From positions 1,570,501-1,634,500 of the forward strand of contig NZ_MUBG01000001.1 in NCBI RefSeq assembly GCF_002022415.1: DNA of 64,000 nucleotides, given 5' to 3'. Position numbers and translations under genes: made by a program. This document shows positions 38,937 to 49,715 of the stretch, one piece after another; position 1 is the stretch's first letter, and every line of letters begins with the position of its first letter. The notes below the pieces were generated by a model. It was not told where the DNA came from. It ran no database searches and was given only the letters and a program-made list of their open reading frames with translations. This DNA comes from Bartonella sp. WD12.1. GTDB lineage: Bacteria > Pseudomonadota > Alphaproteobacteria > Rhizobiales > Rhizobiaceae.

Positions 38937-41900
38937 TGAAAAAAATGTTGCGTTTTTTTGCCTTCTTATTTGGATTTTCTTTGCTTGTAATAAGCTTTTT
39001 TGTTTTTGTACAGAAAGATAATTCGTTTTTAAAAAACATAATAGGAGGTGAGCGTTCATGGTTTGTTTCTTTTATTGAGCACAAACTTTCAACGCCTAAT
39101 CGTCAAATTCGTTTGCATAATATACAGGGAATATTATCATCTGAAGCATCGATTGATGCCATTACAATAAGTGATCATAAAGGTGTTTGGCTTACAATTA
39201 CCAATGCGAAAATGAATTGGAATCGCTTAGCGTTGTTAAGGGGGCGTATTGAGGTTAATGAGCTTTTGGTAGGGCATGTTACGTTTTTACGCAAACCACA
39301 CAGTTCTACATCTGTTTCTTTTTTGGAAGCTGATCATATTTCCATACCAAAATTACCTTTGTCTATTTCTGTCAATGCGTTTAAGGCTGCACATGTGATC
39401 TTTGGACAAGACTTTTTTGGTCTTGCTTCTGATATATCATTAGAAGGACATTTAGCTTTAGCTAATGATGCTGTTGATGCTGATATAAAAGCTCATCGTT
39501 TAGATGCATCAGGTTATTTTTCTATTTTAACAAAGATATCCAAGAAAAACCGTACAGTTCAAATTGATATTATCGCTAACGAGCCACAAAATGGTATATT
39601 AGCTAATGTCTTTAACATTGAAAAACGCCCTGCATTGAATTTTACTATTAAAGGTGATGGCACTTTTGATGACTTGATTATTGCACTTCGGGCGGAAGGT
39701 GATCGTCAGCCTATTTTAAATGGCAATGTCGTTCTTGCAAGGGTTTTAGATGATCACAGCCTTTCTGCACAGTTGGAAGGTACAATTGGTCTTTTCATGC
39801 CTTCTCAGTATCGCAGTCTTTTTGAATCTAATGTAACATTGGGAATAGAAGCGGTGATAACAAAAGAGGGTACTACACGTCTTAATCATATAGTTGTTCA
39901 GGGTGAAGCAATTAATGCTGTAGCCAATGCTGAAATAACAGCCGATGGATTTTTACGGCGTCTTTTTGTTGATGGAAACATAGGTTTTGATAAAGCAAAT
40001 GAATCTACTCGTTTATTACCGTTAGAGGGTCAAACACGTGTGAATAATTTGACTTTAACCATTGATTATGGTCGCCAAGATCAACAAGCTTGGAAAGGTC
40101 GGCTTGTTGCGCATCGTTTGAGTAATGAAAATATTCGTATTCGTGATGCAATTTTTGATATGGGAGGGGTGAGTGAAAATCTGGATGATCCAGCTTCCCG
40201 TCATGTTGGCATTCAAGTTAATGGTACTCTTCAGGGGGTTGCAAGTACTAAGAAGGCATTGGAAGATGGTTTAGATCAGGCGGTGCATATCCATATAGAT
40301 ACGGATATTGTCTCTGGAAAGTCAATATTGGTTCATGATTTTAGCATTGTGGCTCAAAGTTTTTCTGCTTGGTTAAAGGGAGAAGTGAATCGTTTTGTTT
40401 TTAAAGGAGATCTTGGTTTAAAAGCACAAACATTAGCACCTCTGGGGATGTTAATTGGGCAACCAATGTCTGGCAACGCAGATATTAAAGCCAAAGGTAC
40501 CATGAGTTTACTTGGTAGCGCTTTTGATCTTGAATTGTCAGGAGCTGCTGATAACGTGATGATAGGGACTAAGGCTGTTGATCCTTTATTAAAAGGGAAG
40601 CTTACCATTTCAGGTAATGTTGCTCAAAACACGAAGGGCTTAATTTTACATCATTTGCGATTGAAAAATGATTATGCCAATGTAACAGCTAATGGACATC
40701 TTTCAAGTGTGAGTGCTGAAATGGATGTTTATGCTCAAATATCAAATCTTACCATGTTAGACCCAAGGATGGAGGGTGCGGTCACTATACAAGGTGCTGC
40801 TAGAGGACATAATAGTCTTATAATGGTCAGTACGCACGCTGATATTACTGAGGCACTTTTTATGGGTAAAAAGTTTCAAAATACAATGTTAAATGTCAAT
40901 GCATTGGTGGATAATACATCGGTTTCTTCTAATGTAACGGGCTTTGTAGAAGGTAAAGGGATTTTTGCTCAACAACCGTTACAATTGTCTGCTTCTTTTG
41001 AAAATTTCAACCGTATTTGGAAGCTTCAGGATATCAATATTGAAGGAGCATCTACAAAAATAACAGGTGATCTTTTTCAAACTTTTGAAGGTTTTATAAA
41101 GGGAACTTTGCATATTGACGTTGATGATATCTCAACGTTTGCTGCATTATTTTCGCAGAAAGGTAGCGGAAAAGTAAAAGGAAAATTTGTTTTTGATGAG
41201 CACAATGGTAAGCAAAAAGCTAATCTGAAAATCGAGAGTGATCATTTAATATTTGCAAAAAATGAAATCAAAAAATTAGCAATACAGGCTAATATATTCA
41301 ATCCTGTCAATGCGGTACAATTTGAAGGCTTTGTCAATGCAGAGCGTATTCAAACATCATTTATGGAGGCCGATCGTTTAAAATTTCACGCTAATGGTAA
41401 CAATAAGCGGACGGTTTTTAATGTTCAGGCAGTATTACCTAACAATACAAATACACAGTTTTCTGGTCGTATGATTACGGCAGAACTATTAACTGGTATG
41501 AAACAAAAAATTCAGTTCGATGTTATGGATATAAAATATTCCGATTTTCATGCAAAATTGTTCACTCCAGCAACGATCATTTTTGATGAGAATGGGGTAA
41601 CAATAAGTGAATTAGGATTTATTGTCGATCAAGGTAAGATTGTACTTAATGGTACTTTTCAAGATGTTTTAGATTTGCATCTCACTATGAATGCTATTCC
41701 TGTAGCTTTAGCTAACCTATGGAAACCGGATCTTGGTGCTGTTGGTACTTTGTCAGGGCAAGTTATGATTCATGGTCGTTTTGAAAATCCTGATGTGACC
41801 TATGATATAAAAGGTCATGAGCTGACAATTGCGGCTCTCCAAGAAAGAAAAATAAAACCTTTTATGCTTTCTGCTAATGGTAAGATGATAAATAAAACTT

Positions 41901-43588
41901 TTACTTTGGGTGCAAGTTTAGCTGGAGAAGGGTTGCAAACGCAAACACAAGGAACTGTATCTTTAGAGACAGGCGAACTTGATCTCCATATTGATTTGAA
42001 AAATTTATCTGCACTTTTGGCTAATAGTTTTATTGAAGGGCAAATTTTGAGAGGAGTGGTAACTGGTAAGGTTGATATTGGGGGAACATTAAAAGATCCA
42101 TCTGCGCATTTTGAATTTTCTAGTCAGAATTTAACAATTAATTCTACGCTTCATAAGAATGCATCATTAATAGACATAAATGCTCGTGGTTTTTATGAAA
42201 AATCAATACTTCATATTCAGCATATAACAGCGACTGGATCTAAAGATTTGGATCTCTTTGTAAATGGGCGTCTTTCTTTAAATAATTCACCAACTGAACT
42301 GAGTGTTAAAGGTATAATGCCTCTTGTTTTTGTTGATCAATTTTTAGCAAAACGTGGTGCACATATAACAGGAATAGCAAAAATTGATGCTGTTCTAAAT
42401 GGGACATTGTCTCAGCCACAGTTGATGGGATCTTTTTCGGTAGTAAATGGTGGCTTTTTTGATTCGCAAACAAATTTGGAGCTAAGCAATATAATGCTTA
42501 AAAGCAAATTGAATGGCGATCACATAATTTTAGAACATGCTTCTGCTCGTTCATCTGGTGGGGGATCTGTTTCTGTTTCGGGCCGTATTTCTACAGATCT
42601 GCAAACAGATTTATCTATTCACCTCGACCGTATCAATTATAATGATGGATCTATGATTTTTGCGACGCTAACAGGCAAAACAACAATGACTGGTCATTTG
42701 TTAAGCAATCTTGTTATTGGTGGTGAGGTTACAGTTGAAAAGGCTGAAATTCTTGTTTCTGATCATTTTCGAAATGCAACATTCCTTGATATTAGACATA
42801 ATAATTTAACTAAATTAATTCTAAAGACGCTTGAACGTGCTGATGCTAAAGCTTACAGAAGTAATCATAATATTTCTAAAGAACCTTCTTCTGTTGTGCA
42901 ATTAAATATGCAAATTAATGCACACAACCAAATTTTTGTTCGTGGTCGAGGTTTAGATGCTGAGTTGGGGGGACGTATTAGTTTAACAGGCCCGTTGCAT
43001 GATGTACAGCCAGTTGGAGAACTTCAGATGATTCGTGGGCGGTTTGATATTTTATCACGACGTCTCAATTTCGATAAAGGACAGGCGAGTTTTAGTGGTA
43101 ATCTCAATCCAACTGTTTATTTTGTTACTAACAGTAATAATGGCGACATTCATGTTACTGTAACAGTGAGTGGAACTATTGATAACCTTGATATTCAATT
43201 TGCATCACAACCTGTTTTACCACAAGATGAGGTATTGGCACGTTTGATTTTTAAGCGTTCTCTTAATGAATTATCACCATTTCAGATTGCTCAGCTTGCA
43301 GCAGCTGTAGCTGAGCTTGCTGGTGCTTCTAATACATCTTTATTAAACGCTTTGCGTGCTAAGGTTGGCCTTGATGATCTTGACGTTATTGTTGATAAAA
43401 ATGGTAATACAGGCTTACGTGTTGGGCGCTATGTTCGCGATAATATTTACTTAGGTTTTGAGGCAGGATTAAATGGCACAACGAAAGGAACAATAGATTT
43501 AGATATTTCAAACCATCTCAAAGCAAAAGGCGCTATAGGCAATGAGAACAATTCCAGTTTTGGTTTATTTTATGAAAGAGAGTATTAA
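38936..43588 (+). CDS. tamB: TamB, large inner-membrane-anchored periplasmic bridge protein
   Basis: 1550 aa. One N-terminal transmembrane helix ('FFAFLFGFSLLVISFFVFV') is followed by ~1400 residues of repeated beta-strand text, consistent with the long hydrophobic groove of AsmA-like proteins. The C-terminal DUF490/TamB domain shows 'FDILSRRLNFDKGQASFSGN', 'LPQDEVLARLIFKRSLNELS', 'PFQIAQLAAAVAEL' and 'RVGRYVRDNIYLGFE'. It spans the periplasm to TamA and is implicated in lipid transfer and barrel-protein assembly. Co-translated with tamA (1-nt overlap). Confidence 0.95.
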   Translation: MKKMLRFFAFLFGFSLLVISFFVFVQKDNSFLKNIIGGERSWFVSFIEHKLSTPNRQIRLHNIQGILSSEASIDAITISDHKGVWLTITNAKMNWNRLALLRGRIEVNELLVGHVTFLRKPHSSTSVSFLEADHISIPKLPLSISVNAFKAAHVIFGQDFFGLASDISLEGHLALANDAVDADIKAHRLDASGYFSILTKISKKNRTVQIDIIANEPQNGILANVFNIEKRPALNFTIKGDGTFDDLIIALRAEGDRQPILNGNVVLARVLDDHSLSAQLEGTIGLFMPSQYRSLFESNVTLGIEAVITKEGTTRLNHIVVQGEAINAVANAEITADGFLRRLFVDGNIGFDKANESTRLLPLEGQTRVNNLTLTIDYGRQDQQAWKGRLVAHRLSNENIRIRDAIFDMGGVSENLDDPASRHVGIQVNGTLQGVASTKKALEDGLDQAVHIHIDTDIVSGKSILVHDFSIVAQSFSAWLKGEVNRFVFKGDLGLKAQTLAPLGMLIGQPMSGNADIKAKGTMSLLGSAFDLELSGAADNVMIGTKAVDPLLKGKLTISGNVAQNTKGLILHHLRLKNDYANVTANGHLSSVSAEMDVYAQISNLTMLDPRMEGAVTIQGAARGHNSLIMVSTHADITEALFMGKKFQNTMLNVNALVDNTSVSSNVTGFVEGKGIFAQQPLQLSASFENFNRIWKLQDINIEGASTKITGDLFQTFEGFIKGTLHIDVDDISTFAALFSQKGSGKVKGKFVFDEHNGKQKANLKIESDHLIFAKNEIKKLAIQANIFNPVNAVQFEGFVNAERIQTSFMEADRLKFHANGNNKRTVFNVQAVLPNNTNTQFSGRMITAELLTGMKQKIQFDVMDIKYSDFHAKLFTPATIIFDENGVTISELGFIVDQGKIVLNGTFQDVLDLHLTMNAIPVALANLWKPDLGAVGTLSGQVMIHGRFENPDVTYDIKGHELTIAALQERKIKPFMLSANGKMINKTFTLGASLAGEGLQTQTQGTVSLETGELDLHIDLKNLSALLANSFIEGQILRGVVTGKVDIGGTLKDPSAHFEFSSQNLTINSTLHKNASLIDINARGFYEKSILHIQHITATGSKDLDLFVNGRLSLNNSPTELSVKGIMPLVFVDQFLAKRGAHITGIAKIDAVLNGTLSQPQLMGSFSVVNGGFFDSQTNLELSNIMLKSKLNGDHIILEHASARSSGGGSVSVSGRISTDLQTDLSIHLDRINYNDGSMIFATLTGKTTMTGHLLSNLVIGGEVTVEKAEILVSDHFRNATFLDIRHNNLTKLILKTLERADAKAYRSNHNISKEPSSVVQLNMQINAHNQIFVRGRGLDAELGGRISLTGPLHDVQPVGELQMIRGRFDILSRRLNFDKGQASFSGNLNPTVYFVTNSNNGDIHVTVTVSGTIDNLDIQFASQPVLPQDEVLARLIFKRSLNELSPFQIAQLAAAVAELAGASNTSLLNALRAKVGLDDLDVIVDKNGNTGLRVGRYVRDNIYLGFEAGLNGTTKGTIDLDISNHLKAKGAIGNENNSSFGLFYEREY

Positions 43589-43606
43589 ATTACAAAATTT
43601 TAGAAG

Positions 43607-45382
43607 CTAAGCGTCTAAAACCCTTGGCTTTTTAAATTGAGTATTATGAAGCTTTTTATAAAGGCCTTTTTTCTTTGCTAACAATTCTATCTGAGTACCT
43701 TGTTCAACTAATTGACCATTTTGTATTACAATAATTTTATCAGCATGCGCAATTGTTGAAAGACGGTGAGCAATCACAAGAATTGTACACTTTTTAGTAA
43801 GGTTTTGAAGTGTTTCATTAATTTGGGCCTCTGCGTGTGAATCTAATGCACTTGTGGCTTCATCAAAAATCAGGATTTTACTGTCATGAAGTATTGCACG
43901 GGCAATAGCGATACGCTGTTTTTGACCTCCTGAAAGATTGTTCCCATTCTCGCCCACTTGTGTATCATAACCTTGGGGCAAATCCATGATAAAGTCATGA
44001 GCGTTGGCTGCTTTTGCTGCTTTTATAATATCATTGTTGCTGGCACCTTTTTTTCCAAGCCCGATATTATATTTAATAGTTCCTTGAAACAAAAAAGTGT
44101 CCTGCCCTACATAAGCTATGAGGTTTCGAAGGGAATGAAATGTGATGAAGCGAATGTCTTGATCATTAATAAATATAGATCCTTGTGTAGGATCATAAAG
44201 GCGCATAATAAGATTGATAAGGGTTGATTTACCTGAACCGGATGGCCCCACCAATGCTGTCATTTTTCCTGCTTCTATTTCCAGGTTGATGTCGTTTAAG
44301 ACTGTTTGCTTATCCATATAAGCAAAAGAAACATCTTCAAAACGAATAGAGCAGTGTGTTTTGTTAAAGTCTTTAGCTTCTTTATGTTCTATAACAGTAA
44401 GTGGATGATCAAGTATTTCAAACATTGTACGAATGCTGACCAAACCAGATTCAATTTTGACACGTACATTTGCCAATCGTTTAGCAGGTTCATAAATGAG
44501 GAGCAAAGCTACAAGAAAAGACATTAATTCGCCTTGAACACCAGCACGTTGGGTTGCAAGATAGCCGGAAAAACAAATAATAACTGCAATTGCGATACCA
44601 GCAAGCGTTTCCATAATTGGATGTGTAGCAGCTTCAAGCATTGCAATACTATTTGCTTGTTTTTCAACGTCACAAATAGCTTTATTCATGCGTTTTTTCA
44701 TCAATTCTTCTAGCGAAAAAGCTTTAATGACGTGAATACCAACAGCAGTCTCTTGCATAACTTTGATAATTTCGCCTAATGAGAGAAGTTCTTTTTCCAT
44801 GAGGCCACGAATACGTTTTAAAGCCATTCGGACTCCTAAAAATGCAAGAGGTCCTACTGTTAAGGTAATGGCGATTAACGTAAAATTTTGAATAAACATA
44901 ACAACCAAAAGACCAATGACAGAGAGTAAATCACGCACAAAGGTTGTGATAATTATATCAATGATATTACGAGCTGCTGTTGCATTATGGGTTACACGAA
45001 CAAGAAGATCAGATGAAGCATTATTTTGATAAAAAGAAACGCCTTGCTTCATAAGACGTGCGTAAATTTTACGCTGTTGTTCGGCAATGATACTATTGCC
45101 TGCTTTACTCAGACAATAGGTTTGGGCAAAAGTTGCAACCCCTTTGAGAATAAAAATAAATGCAAAAATACTAGAGATGAAAACAATCATGTTAAAACTG
45201 TGTCCATCAATAATATGATTGACAATATCACGCATCATCCATGCACTAATTGCAGTGGCCAATGCAATGATGATCATTGAGACAATGGCTGCACTATACC
45301 AGTACACATGTTTACGAAAATTCTCTCGTAAAAGACGGATGATAAGGTATTTACCAGAAAGGGATGTTTGTATTTTGGCCAT
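43607..45382 (-). CDS. MsbA-like ABC exporter, membrane plus ATPase domains
   Basis: 591 aa half-transporter. Residues ~20-320 form six transmembrane helices (for example 'IIALATAISAWMMRDIVN', 'GIAIAVIICFSGYLATQ'). The ATPase follows with Walker A 'LVGPSGSGKSTLINLIM', Q-loop 'AYVGQDTFLF', signature 'NLSGGQKQRIAIARAIL', Walker B 'ILIFDEATSALD' and 'IAHRLSTI'. Alphaproteobacterial relatives are annotated as MsbA-type lipid A flippases or multidrug exporters; the neighbouring envelope genes favour a lipid role, but the substrate cannot be read from sequence. It converges on tamB with 18 bp between the stops. Confidence 0.9.
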   Translation of the reverse strand: MAKIQTSLSGKYLIIRLLRENFRKHVYWYSAAIVSMIIIALATAISAWMMRDIVNHIIDGHSFNMIVFISSIFAFIFILKGVATFAQTYCLSKAGNSIIAEQQRKIYARLMKQGVSFYQNNASSDLLVRVTHNATAARNIIDIIITTFVRDLLSVIGLLVVMFIQNFTLIAITLTVGPLAFLGVRMALKRIRGLMEKELLSLGEIIKVMQETAVGIHVIKAFSLEELMKKRMNKAICDVEKQANSIAMLEAATHPIMETLAGIAIAVIICFSGYLATQRAGVQGELMSFLVALLLIYEPAKRLANVRVKIESGLVSIRTMFEILDHPLTVIEHKEAKDFNKTHCSIRFEDVSFAYMDKQTVLNDINLEIEAGKMTALVGPSGSGKSTLINLIMRLYDPTQGSIFINDQDIRFITFHSLRNLIAYVGQDTFLFQGTIKYNIGLGKKGASNNDIIKAAKAANAHDFIMDLPQGYDTQVGENGNNLSGGQKQRIAIARAILHDSKILIFDEATSALDSHAEAQINETLQNLTKKCTILVIAHRLSTIAHADKIIVIQNGQLVEQGTQIELLAKKKGLYKKLHNTQFKKPRVLDA

Positions 45383-45596
45383 GAAATACTTTTATTTTCT
45401 CTCATTATTTCACGCAAGATTAAAGTACTCCTTATAGAAAAGCAAACCCTCTTCTATAAGGAATACTCTCTAGAGAGATTGAGTGTGCCAATTTTTTTGT
45501 TTTCAAAACATTGCATCAGCACTCTACAATATTTTAAGATCATATTCACAGTTTGACCAAAACGAGTTATATTAAAGCACGTTTCCTCAATTAAAA

Positions 45597-46133
45597 TTAT
45601 TTAGGTGCTATAACCATCATCATCTGGCGGCCTTCAAGTTTAGGCTCAGATTCAATTTTAGCAATTTCACTTGTATCTTCTTTAACTCGCTGAAGAAGCT
45701 TCATTCCAAGATCTTGGTGCGCCATTTCACGGCCACGGAAACGCAAAGTAATTTTTACTTTATTACCATGATCAATAAAGCGATGAACGGCCTTAAGTTT
45801 TACCTCATAATCATGAACGTCAACATTTGGTCGCATCTTGATTTCTTTGACTTCGATAGTCTTTTGTTTTTTACGCGTCTCAGCTGCTTTTTTTTGGTTT
45901 TGATATTTCAGTTTACCTAGATCAATAATTTTACAAACAGGCGGTTCTGCATTTGGCACAATCTCAACCAGATCAAGCCCAACATCTGCAGCCATAGCAA
46001 GCGCTTCTTGCGTTGCAATAATTCCCTGATTTTGTCCTTCATCATTAATGAGTTGAACGCAAGGAACACAAATATCTTGATTTGAACGTGGCCCATCTTT
46101 TTGGCTAGGCGTCATTTTAAATGATCGACGAAT
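45597..46133 (-). CDS. infC: Translation initiation factor IF-3, starting at an AUU codon
   Basis: 178 aa when started at ATT 46133-46131. The first ATG (46115) is six codons inside. The six added residues (coded I-R-R-S-F-K) restore the conserved N-terminus 'MRRSFK…KDGPRSN', and AAGGAG at 46147-46142 lies 8 nt upstream of ATT but much too far from the ATG. AUU initiation is the classical self-limiting control of infC in bacteria. Both IF-3 domains are visible, with '[20 protein letters not shown]' and '[15 protein letters not shown]'. IF-3 binds 30S, prevents subunit joining and checks the start codon. Confidence 0.96.
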   Translation of the reverse strand: MRRSFKMTPSQKDGPRSNQDICVPCVQLINDEGQNQGIIATQEALAMAADVGLDLVEIVPNAEPPVCKIIDLGKLKYQNQKKAAETRKKQKTIEVKEIKMRPNVDVHDYEVKLKAVHRFIDHGNKVKITLRFRGREMAHQDLGMKLLQRVKEDTSEIAKIESEPKLEGRQMMMVIAPK

Positions 46134-46147
46134 GGTCTATGCTCCTT
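46131..46147 (-). promoter_or_regulatory. infC: infC ribosome-binding site and AUU start
   Basis: On the minus strand AAGGAG (46147-46142), an 8-nt spacer, then ATT (46133-46131). This site decides the start of infC and provides the feedback: IF-3 discriminates against AUU, so abundant IF-3 lowers its own synthesis, as shown for E. coli. Confidence 0.85.
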
Positions 46148-46319
46148 CATTTTGATTTATTTATAGAATGCCTTAATATACAATATCTATACAGAAAAAC
46201 AATAAGAATTCATGTTTTTTTCACTATCGTTAATACAAGCTTATTTATTCATTGTTTTAAGTTTAGTTTTGAAAAAAGAGGTTTTTCTTTTATAATAAAA
46301 AGTATTTCATTGAGGAAGA

Positions 46320-47117
46320 ATGATGATAGATCAAAATATTCCTTGTCAGTTTTTTTCGTTTGAAGATACAGCCCTTGCGGTACGTCATCGTAAAGGTAGT
46401 CGTTCTCCGGGGTTAGTTTGGTTATCTGGTTATCGATCTGATATGCTGGGAAGCAAGGCAATGATGGTTGATGCTTTTGCTCAAAAAAATAATTTGTCTT
46501 GTTTACGTTTTGATTATTCTGGTCATGGGGAATCAGAAGGAGATTTTTTTGAAGGTACGATTTCACGTTGGGTGAAAGAAAGTTTAGCGATTTTTGAAGC
46601 TTATTGTGAAGGACCACAAATTTTAATTGGTTCCTCTATGGGTGGGTGGATTGCTTTAAGGCTTGCTATGATACTCGCGCAGCAAAATAAACCACTTGCT
46701 GGGATGATATTGATTGCACCTGCTCCGGATTTTACACAAGCTTTGATTGAACCAACTTTGACCACAGTAGAATGGAAAGCTTTGGAAGAAAAAGGTTATT
46801 TTGAACGTTCTTCAAATCATGATTTGGAACCAACACCTTTTACAAAGGCATTACTTGAAGATGGACGAAATAACTGTGTTATGAAAGGATGCATTGATAT
46901 TGGATGCTCAGTTCATATTCTGCAAGGGATGGAAGATGAAATAGTTCCCTATCAACATGCATTAGCTTTACTTGATCATTTGCCTTTGCATGATGTAATA
47001 TTAACACTTGTTCGTGATGCAAACCACCGGTTTTCACGTCCACAAGATTTGGATTGTTTTGAAAAAGTATTGATGTCATTAATTGATCGAATCAATGAAC
47101 CATTAAGATCTAGTTGA
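46320..47117 (+). CDS. Alpha/beta-hydrolase (serine hydrolase of unknown substrate)
   Basis: 265 aa cytoplasmic protein. The nucleophile elbow 'ILIGSSMGGWIAL' carries S106; the likely acid is in 'LQGMEDEIVPY' and the histidine in 'VRDANHRFSRP'. 'CLRFDYSGHGESEGDF' follows the oxyanion-side strand. A GAGGAAG Shine-Dalgarno lies just before the ATG; the second ATG at 46323 is equally possible. It is divergent from infC. Relatives have an alpha/beta hydrolase at the same place, annotated without substrate. No lid domain is visible, which fits a small esterase or thioesterase. Confidence 0.88.
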   Translation: MMIDQNIPCQFFSFEDTALAVRHRKGSRSPGLVWLSGYRSDMLGSKAMMVDAFAQKNNLSCLRFDYSGHGESEGDFFEGTISRWVKESLAIFEAYCEGPQILIGSSMGGWIALRLAMILAQQNKPLAGMILIAPAPDFTQALIEPTLTTVEWKALEEKGYFERSSNHDLEPTPFTKALLEDGRNNCVMKGCIDIGCSVHILQGMEDEIVPYQHALALLDHLPLHDVILTLVRDANHRFSRPQDLDCFEKVLMSLIDRINEPLRSS

Positions 47118-47139
47118 TTAGATTATAGAGACATGATGC

Positions 47140-47868
47140 ATGACTATTTATGAACAAGATTTTATTCTCTCTGATCGCGTTGTGCCTTTACGGGTACGAG
47201 AACATAAACATGCACGCCGTTTTACGTTACGCGTTGATGCGGATGGACAAGGGATTTGTTTAACAATACCACCAGCGATAAATCTTAATGCGGTTCAATC
47301 TTTCCTTGAAAAACATCGTTGTTGGATAGAAACACATCTTACTCATGTTCTCATTTCGCGTGAAAGTTCTTATCTCAAGGAGGGTGCAACAATTCCTTTA
47401 TTGGGTGTTGCACACATTATAAAGCATAAAGAAGGACGTGGGGTGGATGAAATCATTACAGGTGATATGGAGCAAAAACCGCAAATTATTATCTATAGTC
47501 GGTTAGAATATTTGCCAAGGCGAATTGCTGATGTTTTAAAAAAACAAGCTAAAATCATTATAACACCGCTAGTAGAACATTATGCACATAAAGTGGAACG
47601 TAAAGTTAAATCAATCCGTTATAAAGATATCAAAAGCCGTTGGGGATCATGTTCGGCAGATGGGCGTTTATCTTTTTCATGGCGTCTTGTTATGGCGCCA
47701 AGAGAAATTGTTGAATATGTTGTTGCACATGAGGTCGCTCACCTTATCGAAATGAATCATAGATCACAATTTTGGGATCTTTGTGAGAAACTTTGCCCAG
47801 GTAGTAAAACTTATCATGCTTGGTTAAAGAAAAATGGTCATACGTTGCACGCAATCAATTTTCACTAA
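47140..47868 (+). CDS. YgjP-like (DUF45) M48-family zinc metallopeptidase
   Basis: 242 aa. The zinc motif HExxH reads 'VVAHEVAHLIEMNHRSQFW' (H197, E198, H201), with the upstream 'SRWGSCSADGRLSFSWRLVM' typical of the YgjP/SprT-like family. No signal peptide or transmembrane segment is seen, so it should be cytoplasmic. It starts 22 bp after the hydrolase gene and is likely co-transcribed. Physiological targets are unknown. Confidence 0.9.
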   Translation: MTIYEQDFILSDRVVPLRVREHKHARRFTLRVDADGQGICLTIPPAINLNAVQSFLEKHRCWIETHLTHVLISRESSYLKEGATIPLLGVAHIIKHKEGRGVDEIITGDMEQKPQIIIYSRLEYLPRRIADVLKKQAKIIITPLVEHYAHKVERKVKSIRYKDIKSRWGSCSADGRLSFSWRLVMAPREIVEYVVAHEVAHLIEMNHRSQFWDLCEKLCPGSKTYHAWLKKNGHTLHAINFH

Positions 47869-48450
47869 CACGAAAATATTATGATTATTTTTTTGAGTTT
47901 CATACATTTTTATTGATAATTATCTGCTATTTTTTGTCATTGTGTGCAATATCATTTCCTACTTTGTATTTTTTTATACAAAGTTTTATTGCCCTTTATA
48001 GTTTATGCATACCTATCGATTAATGGGCTTATTATAACAGATATTATTTTATAAGCATTGACCAAAATATACTATCATTATTGGATATACTAAATGAAAG
48101 GCTCAGATTCTTTTATTATTTTTAATTATTCTTGTTTTTTCTTTGGGTTTGGTTTGTGATTTTTGAAGTACTAACTATTAAATCAAAAAATAGCTGTACG
48201 TTAAAATCATTATTTAGTTGATATTTACAGTGCGTTTTAACCACTGCTTTTATACAGAAAATTGTGCTTAGGTAGGCTTAATATCCAGCCATGTTGTTGA
48301 TGATATTTTGATAAAGAGGCCACTTAAGTCACTTTATTGAAATTGTTTTTTTGCTTTGTTTAGTAAGGGCTTTTAACATTTTTGCTTTATCTTTTTTGTG
48401 ATTTAGCTTAACATTTTTAAATTACTCTTTATGCAGATTGGAATATATTT
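47869..48450. other. Spacer between the peptidase gene and dapE
   Basis: About 580 bp. No recognised gene or remnant on either strand. In some relatives dapD precedes dapE; I looked for dapD-like hexapeptide-repeat text and found none. It should contain the dapE promoter. Confidence 0.4.
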
Positions 48451-49623
48451 ATGCCTGTTCTTACAGATCCTATTCAGTTATTACAGGCACTTATCCGTTG
48501 CCCTTCTGTTACACCTCATGAAGCAGGTGCTTTATCGACTTTGGAACATTTTTTGACAAAACTGGGATTTGCTGTTGAACGCCCTGTTTTTGTAGATAAA
48601 AATACAGAAGATGTTGAAAATCTTTATGCAAAGATTGGAAATGAAGGTCCACATCTTATGTTTGCGGGGCATAGTGATGTAGTTCCACCTGGTGAGCTGG
48701 GCAATTGGACTTATCCTCCTTTTAAGGGCGTTGTAGATCAAGGGAAACTGTATGGAAGGGGTGCTGTTGATATGAAGGGAAGCATAGCGTGCTTTATAGC
48801 AGCGCTAGCACGGGTTTTTGAGAAACAGCCGATTAAAGGAACAATAAGTTTTTTGATAACTGGTGATGAAGAAGGCCCTGCCCTTAACGGTACGGTAAAA
48901 CTTTTAAAATGGGCAGTACAAAAAGGTGAAAAATGGACTGCGGCTATTGTGGGTGAACCCACGAGTGTAAAAGTTGTTGGCGATATGATCAAAATTGGTC
49001 GTCGGGGGTCAATTTCCGGTATTATTAGAGTACAGGGTCGGCAAGGTCATGTCGCTTTTCCTGAACGAGCAGCCAACCCATTACCTTTGGCAAATAAGCT
49101 TGTTCAAGCACTGATACAAACTCCTCTGGATCAGGGAACAAAAAATTTTCAAGCAAGTAATTTGGAATTAACAAGTATTGATACGGGTAATTGTGCTGTC
49201 AATATTATTCCTATGCACACAGTAATTCGTTTCAATATACGCTACAATGATCTTTGGACAAAAGAAACACTCATTGCTGAAATTGAAAATCGTCTTGCAT
49301 CGGTACAATCAGAAGACAATCATAATGAGCTTCCATGTTATCAACTTGAGTGGGTGCAAAATTTGGGTAGTGTTTTCTTAACTCAAAATGGTAAGCTGAT
49401 TGAGACTTTATCGAACGCTATTGAAAGTATGACAGGAAATAGACCAGAACTTTCAACTTCTGGCGGCACTTCAGATGCGCGGTTTATTAAGGATTATTGC
49501 CCCGTTGTTGAATTCGGTTTACCAGGGCAAACAATGCATATGGTGGATGAATACGTTACTCTTGATGCATTGGAAAGTCTCACGTCGATTTATGAGCGCT
49601 TCATTGTTGATTTTTTTGCATAA
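48451..49623 (+). CDS. dapE: Succinyl-diaminopimelate desuccinylase
   Basis: 390 aa M20-family metalloenzyme. Metal ligands and catalytic residues are visible: '[11 protein letters not shown]' (H74, D76), '[11 protein letters not shown]' (D107), '[12 protein letters not shown]' (E140, E141), '[20 protein letters not shown]' and '[12 protein letters not shown]'. It hydrolyses N-succinyl-LL-diaminopimelate to LL-DAP for lysine and peptidoglycan synthesis. It is monocistronic as seen here and convergent with hemW. Confidence 0.96.
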   Translation: MPVLTDPIQLLQALIRCPSVTPHEAGALSTLEHFLTKLGFAVERPVFVDKNTEDVENLYAKIGNEGPHLMFAGHSDVVPPGELGNWTYPPFKGVVDQGKLYGRGAVDMKGSIACFIAALARVFEKQPIKGTISFLITGDEEGPALNGTVKLLKWAVQKGEKWTAAIVGEPTSVKVVGDMIKIGRRGSISGIIRVQGRQGHVAFPERAANPLPLANKLVQALIQTPLDQGTKNFQASNLELTSIDTGNCAVNIIPMHTVIRFNIRYNDLWTKETLIAEIENRLASVQSEDNHNELPCYQLEWVQNLGSVFLTQNGKLIETLSNAIESMTGNRPELSTSGGTSDARFIKDYCPVVEFGLPGQTMHMVDEYVTLDALESLTSIYERFIVDFFA

Positions 49624-49715
49624 AAACGATTACTATAAACGTAAAATAGGTTAAATTATAGAAGTGTTTTATAGTCAAGATCATTATTCGTAATTTTTTA
49701 CCTAAAACAAAAGTG

